NCBI RefSeq assembly: GCF_032118995.1 | Contig: NC_092666.1 | Span: 1,984,001 to 2,048,000, forward strand | Direction: 5' to 3' | Source of the DNA: Asterias amurensis | Taxonomy: Eukaryota > Echinodermata > Asteroidea > Forcipulatida > Asteriidae | DNA: 64,000 bases | Part shown: positions 1-9,700 of the stretch, piece by piece | How the letters are laid out: every line of letters begins with the position of its first letter | Numbering within the stretch: the first letter of the stretch is position 1 | Translations under genes and position numbers: made by a program | Notes under the pieces: generated by a model | What the model was told of the DNA's origin: nothing | The model's database searches: none | What the model saw: the letters and a program-made list of their open reading frames with translations, nothing else

Positions 1-102
1 ATATTAATTGACACCACCTTTACAAACATCAAACATTCCTCGATCAGTTAATCAGACGACAACGTCTTGCGTTAACACGTGGCATCAATTAGAGTTTAAA
101 AA

Positions 103-510
103 CATTACATCGCCGCGTGTGCCTCAGTGGACGCATCAATCGCGACTGAGAGGATTCAGCGTCAACTCATGAATAACCATAGCCGGCTCTGGAAACTGGA
201 ACGAAGAACATTACGTCATCGCGTGCCTCAACGGATGCACCAATCGCGACTGAGAGGATTCAGCGTCAACTCATGAATAACCATAGCCGGCTCTGGAAAC
301 TGGAATGAAGAACATTACGTCATCGCGTGCCTTAACGGATGCACCAATCGCGACTGAGAGGATTCAGCGTCAACTCATGAATAACCATAGCCGGCTCTGG
401 AAACTGGAATGAAGAACATTACGTCATCGCGTGCCTTAACGGATGCACCAATCGCGACTGAGAGGATTCAGCGTCAACTCATGAATAACCATCACCCGCT
501 CTGGAAATAA
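103..510. repeat. 104-bp minisatellite, about 4 copies
   Basis: The phrase ACTGAGAGGATTCAGCG recurs at about 145, 249, 353 and 457, giving a period of exactly 104 bp. Copies 2-4 are nearly identical; the first and last are more diverged, as expected at the edges of an array. No reading frame is conserved. The array may extend beyond what I can see only by divergence, since the first 100 bases do not match the unit. Confidence 0.9.
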
Positions 511-659
511 ACGAAACTGTCCTCCGATGACTGCGGATATATGATTGAACGAACTTTGTGTTGAAGTTTATAAAAATGTTGCCACATAATGTAAGAACTG
601 TTAATTTATTGGAAAGTTATAAATAATCTAGTCAAGAATAATGATCATCAATAAACGAG

Positions 660-1330
660 AAAGCTGTTAACATTATGAAGTTCATAAAATATCATCGAGA
701 AAATGATGGAAGCTTCAGTATAAGAACGGTTTTATTTATTATTATGCGAGTTCAGCAAAAGATGAATAAGCCGCTAACAAACGGTTTCTTCTAAAAATAG
801 AAAGCTTATTATGGAGGCTTTGCGCAGCCAAATATTGCTTATGTTTCTTTGCTTAATTTTAATAGTTTAATCGTATTATTCAATAGGTTTTTTACATTGT
901 ACTTTGCGTGTCACTTATAAGTGGGAAAGTCCAACGATAGCTTGTCACGGGGGCTCTTTGCAGCCAAATTGTGTACAACAAATTTATTATTATTTTGTTT
1001 GTAATTTTTCAGTGATGTGTTAGTAGTATCATAATATAAGCGTATACGTCATAAATGAAGTAGGTTTTGTTTGGGTAGATGGAAGCTTCAGTGAGAACTG
1101 TTGCGTTTATATTAGGCCTTCGTAAAACGTGAGTTTGCCAAAAAGTCGACATGGGGAAGTCACTAAGAAAACAATTTTTCCCAACGATATTGAGCTTGTT
1201 ATGGAGGCACTGTGCAGCCAAGTGCTATTTGTGTTTTGTTGGACAATTGTTTTGTACAAAATGACATCACATGGGTGTTCAAGTATGTATTGTGTATCAT
1301 AAGTGTGAAAGTCATAAATAAAGTAAGGTT
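660..1330. repeat. Diverged tandem duplication, unit about 370 bp
   Basis: The segment beginning GATGGAAGCTTCAGT near 704 recurs near 1078, and each copy is followed by a phrase of the type TTATGGAGGC...GCAGCCAA (near 809 and 1198, with a third weaker match near 944). The copies have many substitutions, so the duplication is old. No coding signal. Confidence 0.6.
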
Positions 1331-1499
1331 TTATTTCAGGAAATAGTTGTCTAAATAGTTGTCAAAATGACGACGCGGCTCGGCTACTGAAAATTGCAGT
1401 ATTAGCGCAAAATCAACCTCCGGAGAACGTTGGGCTACTCTACCGGTCAGCGTACTCTACCGGACTTTCAGCTTGGAACTTCGAAATCAAGGTTCTAAA

Positions 1500-1660
1500 T
1501 TTAACGTATGTTTGAGCTATCCGTTGTCTCATTTTAGTCTTTAGATTGTCTATAGGCTTAGATAATTTCCAGAATTAAGCCTACATGTAACTTTTTATAT
1601 CACAGTTATAAAGTACATGCTTCGTTTATAGTGGGTTGAATAGGCATAACAATTTAAAGG
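1500..1660. repeat. Diverged direct repeat, partner at 2885-3035
   Basis: The stretch around TTTCCAGAATTA, CATGCTT..GTTTATAGTGG and AGGCATAA..AATT is repeated in the same order about 1.38 kb downstream (around 2905-3030). The match is interrupted but colinear over about 130 bp. This is probably an old interspersed repeat or local duplication. Not coding. Confidence 0.55.
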
Positions 1661-1912
1661 GTTAGGGTACTCTTTCAAAATGTCCACAGATTTACATTAA
1701 ACTTACAGGGTTTGAAATGTATATTTTAATTAACTGGGTGGTGTAGTTTTTGAGAAATTAGAAAAACAAGTAAGTCACAAAATAGTTTTCGTCTCGGGAA
1801 GACGAAAATAATTTCAACATGTAAAACTCCAACAACCAGTTTTGATATTATACCCAAACCATAGCATCACTGGTTTATTCGTTTATACATGCTAAAACTG
1901 AGACGAACATTA
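1655..1912. mobile_element. Palindromic MITE, right arm truncated
   Basis: Left half carries ATGTCCACAGATTTACAT..AAACTTACAGGGTTTGA and TAGTTTTTGAGAAAT; the middle folds on itself around the CAACCAGTTTTGAT / ATCACTGGTT segment. The same element is present more completely at 24735-25105, where both arms are seen. Here the right arm stops where a SINE fragment begins near 1915. Confidence 0.6.
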
Positions 1913-1914
1913 TT

Positions 1915-2088
1915 TGTTTTACCGGAGTGTGGGTTCGAATCCCGGACGTGACACTTGTGTCATTCAGCAAGGTACTTTACTTGCTTCTCCAGGGCACTAA
2001 TGTAAAGCGCATTGACACGGTTATTGTTTTTAATGCGCTTTATTAGAGTTTGTTATTGTAATTATTATTATTACTATTATTATTGAAG
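1915..2088 (+). mobile_element. tRNA-derived SINE, 5'-truncated
   Basis: A B-box-like GGTTCGAATCC is followed by GACACTTGTGTC and a non-tRNA body, ending in a TTA-rich microsatellite tail near 2060-2085. The A-box half is missing. Related heads occur at 5515, 12290 and 45290. Confidence 0.65.
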
Positions 2089-2129
2089 AGTAGGCCTATC
2101 TTACATGAGCGTCAATCTGTCTTGAAAGA

Positions 2130-2830
2130 TGGGGGGCATCGTTAGTCGTAACATTTACGGCGTGGGGTCTGGGGCCCGCTTGAGGGCCCCGGTCAATTCT
2201 AGGCTGTAAGTGCTTTTTGGTGCTATCTAGGGTGTGGCACCCCTCTCAGATGTTGGGAATTTACGGCCTATTGTCAAGTTATGTTGCTGTAATGGTTGTT
2301 GTATCTATACCAAAAAAAATAAAAAATTATAGCTTCGTATCCTTTATTTCTGCAAACATGTATAATGCCCAGACGGCATGTGAATTGATCCTTAGCATCA
2401 CCAGCATCGTCAAGGGTGGATCAAGACAAGAAATTTTAGGGGTGGGTGAGTGGGACAAACTATTAAAGATGGAGCATGCTATAGTGCGAAACGCGAAGCC
2501 TTTTACGGCCTGAAGTCCGAGCCCGCTTAAGTGCCCGGGAAAGTTTTGAGTTCGAGATGCTCTGTCGTGCAATCTTAGGCCAATAAGAGGCATAAGGAAT
2601 GGAACAGAACATGAAGGCTTTAAAAATCGGAGCAGCAATAGAACCTTTTGGGTTAACAGCATCTTCGTGTGCGGATCTATGACACCATTTGTCAGGAGGA
2701 AACCTGTCAAACAATGAGCATGCGAGTGCGAAGCCTTTACGGCGTTGGTCAAGGCCCGCTTAAGGGACCGGGAAATGCTCTGTGGTGCGATCTTAGGCCA
2801 TCATGCTATTTAGAAGCCTAACGGTGAGCG
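2130..2830. repeat. Three degenerate copies of a short repeat
   Basis: Segments near 2150, 2495 and 2730 share TTTACGGC, then (G)GCCCGCTTRAG and a following CCGG and ATCTTAGGCC-type block. Copies two and three are closest. Long open frames on both strands here are by-products of this GC-richer repeat; they show no domain and no splice context. Confidence 0.5.
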
Positions 2831-3039
2831 AAGCTGAACATTCAATAAGCCTTCAAAATTGAGTAATAGAGTTTGTGCCCTTTTGTACGAGCCTTATGAG
2901 TTATCCTTTGCCTCGTTTTAGTCGTGGATTGTTAGGCCTAAATATTTTCCAGAATTATTCCTTAATGTATTTTTTTTTATAGCAAGCTACATGCTTAGTT
3001 TGTAGTGGAAAGCATATTATAGGCATAATAATTGAGACT

Positions 3040-5510
3040 GTTTTTTATTTGGGTTTTTTAAAGAAAGATTCACTTTGAAAAGGAAAGAACAAATCGGTCA
3101 TGACAACATTTTTAGGTGAGGAACGGACGGCTGTGTGGGGAAATGGAGGAGGCCGTTTAAAAAAATGATAATAATCTTATTAAGTGCAGGATCTTAGAAA
3201 TTATTTTATCCAACAAATTATATTGTTGCTTGTACACGATTATAAGATTTGCTAATCACTGAATATGTTATAAAGTATACATTTTTGAAGAAGGCCTAGA
3301 ATCTTAGAAGATCAATCGAACAAAAGTTGTTTGCACCGATCAGAAGTTATTATTTGTTTTTGTCGTGATGTAGGCCTACACTTGTAAGCTGTTGGTACCT
3401 GCTGTTTAAAGGCCTCTACTATCGGGATGCTACAAAACATTAAGGGAGGCTTAATTAATTAGACCTAATTAATTATTATTCACAATATTAAACAAATTAA
3501 TATTTAAGAGCTCACCCCGCGTTAGTGCAGTTAATAACGATCATAGGCTAAAAGTAGTAGTCCCAGCCGAATCGGCTGAGCCAAACCTTCCGCCCATCGG
3601 CAGTAGTTAAAAGCAGAACAGTTCTTTTCATAACTTAGAAGTCTCCTGAAAAATCCAAATTACTCCGCAGTAGCAGAATATATAGCAGGACAGTTCTCTG
3701 AAGAACAAACTCCTGACAAATATATTAGACCTATGCAGTTGTAAATGTGCCAAATTTTGTAAGACCGTGAACGAGGCTGGGCTCGAAGTTTCACGGACAA
3801 CATTACTGCGCGGACCGCAACGATTCAAAATCCCTTCGCACCATTGTAAGAAAGGTAGTGAACGGTAGTGAACCATCGAAATACCATGATTGATTTAACT
3901 GGTTTTTTTTCAACTCGCCTATTTATCTTGCCACAAGTCGTGCTCTAGTAAAATTCCGTTACAGAAAATAAATGTATTAACTTCTCCTCAACAATGTTCC
4001 TGATTCTCCCTCTATATAGGAACACAAGAGTAACCGACTGGAATGTAACGCCGTGTGCACGATGCACTTTTGATGTGTTATACTAGCAGTAAACTTGTTG
4101 TGTTCTCATTCACGAAGTCTTCAAGCCCTTTTAGAGAATGTGGACATTTTTTTTGTGCTAAAACACCATGTGAAATGTTTACACCTGGTCCAACGGAAGG
4201 CTATCAGGTCTTTTCACGAAACTTTGGGAGGGAACCCGCGCTGTCACTCGTATTTTGCTGACGGAGTGGCCCGCCCATCTTAGCATTTACGTGGTAACAC
4301 AAGGAATATATTTTTCCGAAATGAACCCTTCTAAATGTTAATTTGAAGGGTATTTTAAACTCTGGAGGTGATACTGGACCTAAAACTACGTCTTCTTATC
4401 AAACTATGGAGCAAGTTCGACAGGTAGAAAACCATCTGAAAAGCTTGAAGCAAGCTTCATCCTGTTTTGTCGATCGGTGTCGTGGCAGCCTGTTTTTTTA
4501 TTGGTCCGAGGTGACGTTCAGCAGCTGCACTTTCGGTCATCTGCATACAATGCTGTAGGTGATGGGTGGTTGTAGACGCGGATTGGCTTGTAGACTTGAG
4601 GCCAGTCTCTCGTGTTATTCACAGGCCTCGAAAGTGTGAATTCAGATGTTCAGGCTACCGCCCATAAACTCAACGCAAAAATTCCATCAAATGAAGGATG
4701 CAATTCAAAGCCGTATATAGGAGAGTTACGACAATTTGCGATTAGAAGCCATTTTGCCACAAAAAACGCATGGGGGAACACGGACAATAGTCTAGCCATA
4801 CCATTGTGTTGTGCTATAATGGAGATCAATGCTTGTGCTGCATTTGAGACAAATGGCGTCCAGCGACCACGTGACCAAAGAAAACTGGTCCCTCCATGTC
4901 GTACCTTTCTCAATACACAGCTCTGCTGTATAAACTTTGCCCCTTTTTAAAAGTCGCATGATGTCTTACGTTTATACTTTGGTACTTCGTTCGAGAATGA
5001 TTACCATTTTACAGGAACTGGACTATTTATTAACATTCGATGTTTTGTAAAGACGGCCATGAAGTGTACACCTAATTTGATTGTATGAATCGTCATGCCG
5101 TAGTTTTCATAGTTCTAAAATTTGCATTATATTTATTTAACGCGTTTTCTAATGTAGGCCGGTCGTATATAGCTTTACGACCATTTTATTTTCATGGGAA
5201 GAAATTTGGCTGTAATTATTATTACTCAGGCCACTATAAATAAACAACAGTTTTGGTGGTATAACTTTTGCCAATGCATTTCAGTGCTCTTAAAGAGGTG
5301 ATTAAATTTTGTTGTTTGCATTCATACAGAGAGTTCATATGAAAGTGGGGTAAATCACAAAACCCTATTCAAAATGGTGTAAAAAGCTGTTGAGTTTGAA
5401 AACCGTCCAGTGCAAATTTGTCGACATCTAAAAGCGGTCAGTGACGCCAGATGCGTTCATACTGCGTATGACTTTGACCCAGTCAAAGTTTGACATTGAC
5501 ATCATCCTGT
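3040..5510. other. Gene-free stretch
   Basis: AT-rich sequence with short frames (the longest, 4612-4950, reads as a low-quality 112-residue string with no domain I recognise and begins without a methionine codon). No convincing exon, tRNA or terminal-inverted-repeat element was seen. Confidence 0.5.
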
Positions 5511-5514
5511 CTCC

Positions 5515-5865
5515 AATGGTGTCATTGCCGAATGGTTAAAAGCATCGACTTTAAGTTCTGATGGTTAAAGTCATCGAAATGTGTGGGTTCGAATTCTGGT
5601 CGCGACACTTGTGTCGATGAGAAAAACACGTTACTATAATTGCTTCCCTTCATCCAGGTGTACAAATGGGTACTGTGAGGGTCGAGATTGATATTGTGTA
5701 TGAAAAAGCCTTTAGAGCTATATAAACGTTGCCCAGGTTGTATACTCCCAAGGTAGGTGAGAATGCTTAAAGGAGTGGTCCAATGACCAGAGTACTAATG
5801 TAACGCTCATTCAAACGGTTATTGTGAAGTACGCTCAACAGTTTGCGCTAAACGAGTATCAAATA
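5515..5865 (+). mobile_element. tRNA-derived SINE
   Basis: The head has an A-box-like TTGCCGAATGGTTAAA, a long variable-arm-like insert and a B-box GGTTCGAATTC, a Ser/Leu-type layout. It is followed by GACACTTGTGTC and a tail with TAATGTAACGCTCATT and CAAACGGTTATTGT, also seen in the 1915 copy (TAATGTAAAGCGCATT). Too diverged and too long to be a tRNA gene. Confidence 0.7.
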
Positions 5866-5869
5866 AAAT

Positions 5870-6305
5870 TACATTTTACACGATTTGTGAAAGGTCGGAG
5901 ACAATAATTGTATCACCTTCATAAGGATTTTATCCAAGAACAATGACTGACTTGCAAAACCATTAAATACACATTGAGAAAGAGAAGCTTACCAGTAACT
6001 AAAGTAATTGGTTTTTCGAACCGTTCTACTTTTTAAATCTTATAACACAATAGAACTATTGTGAAAATTATGTTTCGAAAGGTGAACGTTGTTTTTTTAA
6101 ATCGCCGAAAATCCGGATCGTTTATGTTAACGCAAGAAGAATAATTCCCGATTTAAATACACAATCAGAGAAAAATCGAACTTGATCTCTGACCTGCGAT
6201 GAAACAACAAACTGTCACAAATACTCCAGTACCCTGGACAATCAATTTAAAGCTTACTTCGGTGGCTGGTCTAAACTATAGATATGCGTATATATAACGG
6301 TCATT
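5870..6305. other. Gene-free stretch with one old repeat
   Basis: A piece near 6105-6180 (GCCGAAAATCCGGAT..TTATGT..ACGCA) matches segments near 54820-54900 and 58255-58345, so it belongs to an interspersed family. Nothing else is recognisable. Confidence 0.4.
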
Positions 6306-6310
6306 TATTA

Positions 6311-6634
6311 TTAACGCGTTGATGATAATTTGAGCTTTAAAGTATAGGTTGTTACTGATTTTATGACTCGTGTCTTGTCAGTAAAAGCTCCAGCCTGGTG
6401 GTTTGGTCGATGCTTTTTAGACTTAATTTCAGAAAGCAGATGATATTTATAGCAAGCTGTCCTTGCTATAAATTTAACGCGTTGATGATAATTTGAGCTT
6501 TAAAGTAGGTTGTTATTGACTTTATGACTCGTGTCTTGTCAGTAAAAGCTCCAGCCTTGCGGTTTGGTCGATGCTTTTTAGACTTAATTTCAGAAAGCAG
6601 ATGATATTTATAGCAAGCTGTCCTTGCTATAAAT
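6311..6634. repeat. 163-bp tandem duplication upstream of the PAN-discoidin gene
   Basis: Two near-identical copies, 6313 onward and 6476 onward, differ at only a few positions. Each ends in a small hairpin, TAGCAAG..CTTGCTA. The right copy ends about 120 bp before the first ATG of the gene at 6756, so the duplication lies in its promoter-proximal region or 5' leader. Confidence 0.9.
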
Positions 6635-6755
6635 TGTCATTAACTCTCAATTGGAGGTTGAATATACAGTCGGGGAAAGTTGTGCTTACTTATACCATAG
6701 AGAAAGGACAACCAGCGTGATATAAGACATTTCAGACGGTTGGCATTTTCTTATC

Positions 6756-9700
6756 GTGGATCAAACAAGAACCTCAGCTAAACAATTTAAATTCACAATA
6801 ATAATCTCTGATGTCATGTATCTCGTTACGTGTGTGCCAGTTTGCTTTGTTCTATTGGTTGTATGTGAAGCACAGGCTGCAAATACTCCATTTCAAAGTG
6901 CGTGTCCCCCACCGATATCACGGATTTACCAACTGAGGACAGGAAACGGCCATCAATTTCAAAAACCAGTTCGTGACTATTTACTTCAAGGTAGCGTCTA
7001 CCGTGCCTTCTTAGCGAACTCACATGAAACATGTGCGGTATTCTGCTTGCAAGATGATGGCTGCAAGTCGTTCAATTATTGTCAAATTGACACGCTTTGC
7101 GAGCTGAACGCAGCAGAAATTTCCGAAGGACTTATGTTGAAACATGAAGCTGGATGCCTTTACTTTGACGAGAAAAATCACGATGGACCCTTTAAAGGTA
7201 GGAAGACACTGCGTTTTATATAGTTTGAATTGAAGCATGAGTCAGTGTATTTCATATCTAATTACTTCCAAGCAATAATACATTAAGGTCAATCTGTTTC
7301 TATCCTCTTTTCAAAGAACCTGACAGCTCAACGACGTCCACTGCCACAAATGACAGGCATGAGACGTCCGAAGGTATGTAATGATATTTTAGTTTTGAGA
7401 AAAAGAGCAATCACTTGTTTTATGTGTTTTATTTGTTAGGAGCACGGCTCTGGCCACGTTCCCATAACCGTTTACATGCTGTTACAAATAACTCTAAAGC
7501 CGTGTTCGTTAACCATGACGCTGCGGGTAACTTTCCGACGGGTTAACTTTTCCACCGTCCGCTGTTGGATTCATTTGATTCGGGTAAACCGTAGCGAGAC
7601 CGTGGGTAAACTAACCGAGCTAGCCCCCTGCGTAACATTGAATAGTTCGATAATCACGAAAATCGTATTCTTCCATGACAAAACATGTCAGCTTCTTCGG
7701 GTCACGGGCGAAAGGGAGATTTAACCGAGTCGTCGCGTCCGCAATGGACTTTCTGGCTTGATTAAACTGACCTGGTCAATCTTCCTGGGCACCTTTGGCT
7801 CGGTTAAACTAACCATTTGGGTCGGGTAAAGCCGTGTTCGCATTGGACTTACGTTTACCAAGACAGTGGTTAACATTCCAAAAGGGGAAACTTACCAGCG
7901 TCCGCACTTGGATTATTGACGTGGGTAAACTAACCGACATGATCGGTAATACACATCGACTAACTTAAGAAAAACGCAAGAGGGCGCTATCGCAGTGACC
8001 TTTGACAGGGGTGCATGACGGCGAGAATACATTGAGTGCTACCGAGCTTCCGTCGTCCGTGTACACAATGCACGATGTACGATGTGTCATCACACAATCA
8101 CGTGGCTGCAGGTAGATCGGGACCGGATGTGGCTTTTTACCGGTGTGGCGGTTTCAGTCTTCCGCCGTGTTCAGTTTTCCGGGTGACGTAGTCGGACATA
8201 TCATCACGTTGTTCGAACGGTTTTAGCTTTCCGGCGTGTTCAGTTTTCCGGTTGACCTGTCAGATACCGCCGCGAGTACCCTTGCGAGTACTGTAGTTCT
8301 CTCAGCAGTGACCCCAAATGTTTATATATTACGATTCTTTTCTGTGTAGTCACATAATCTCTTGCCCCATCTTTACATGTATTCATGGGTACAACTTAGG
8401 GCAGGTCACACTCTGCTTGCATAAAAAACAACTCATACGATCCACGCGTTTTCCGCTAGTTGTACTCGAATCGTGGACGCCGCCATGATAGCTACCGGAG
8501 GGTAACGAACGACTCAATACGGCACTAAAAATGGACTACTTTCGGTTGCTGTGCGCAGGCATCGCATGACGTAATGCTACCGTATTTGGTCATTCGGAAA
8601 ACTGAACACAGCGGAAAGTTGAAACCGCCACACCGGGACGGCTTTTACCCTGATATCGTTCGCATTGGACTTTTCGGCTCGGTTAAACTAACCTGGTCAA
8701 TTTAACCGGGCACATTTGGCTCGGTTAAACTAGCCATTCGGGTCAGGTAAGTTACCTGGGAGGAAAACTTCCTGGGCTGTTCGCATTGGACTTAAAATGG
8801 GTAAGTTACCCATTGGTAGTTTAGCCAAATTAAGTCCAATGCGAACAGGGCTTAATTCTCTGAGCTCGTTAAATCGGGTGTTGAAGCTTGTGTGTATTAA
8901 GCTAGCTTGGTGACCTTTTTCCCAGTGATCATGTTTAGATAATTGTCTGCCATTTATTAGATCATTCAAATAAATTTAGTTGAAGATAATTTTATATTTT
9001 ACACGTCGTCGTATAGACCAATCCAGGTGCGTCGCCATGGGTGCCGCGCGCCACTGCTGCCGTGTCTTTGTGCCTAATTTTGTGCACAAAGACATGATGA
9101 AATCGTTTTTCTTTTCACTTTTTATGGAAATCAAATGTCTTCCTCGACAATAATAATATGCAATTTCCCTAACATGGCTACATGATATAACGATGTACTA
9201 CATTCTTGATATTTTTTTTTTAAATTAAGCACAAAGTAAAATACTGGTATATGACAAAATGTAACGCATTTTAGCGACTTTTTTGCAGTTTGCGTGTCTT
9301 TTTCCCCTAACTCACCTAAGAGAAGCACCGTTTTCAAGATAATTCGGTTTCTATTTAGTTGCAAATATTTATGGTCAGTGATCTTCATTAGCAAATCAGG
9401 AATATGTCATTGAGGAAAACATTTAACTTCCATAAAGGAACATGATTTCCATATGTCTTTGTGCACAAAACTAGGCACATACACACCGCAGCAGTGGCGC
9501 GCGGTGCTCAACAACTGTGCGCCCGGTGCGCGCCTAGCTGGATTTGTCGTATTCGTGGATGCCCCGCTTGTTTAATATTGGAAAACAGGCCTAGTGCTTC
9601 TACTCAAACTATATTGAATCAAGCATCAGTTTATTTCTTGACCACTTCCAAAACATTTGTTTATGTTCATTATTGTCTCTATCTTCTCACTAAGAACATG

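Noticed and set aside
2327-2752. 141-residue minus-strand frame
   Set aside because: Overlaps a degenerate triplicated repeat and another frame on the opposite strand; no recognisable protein features.
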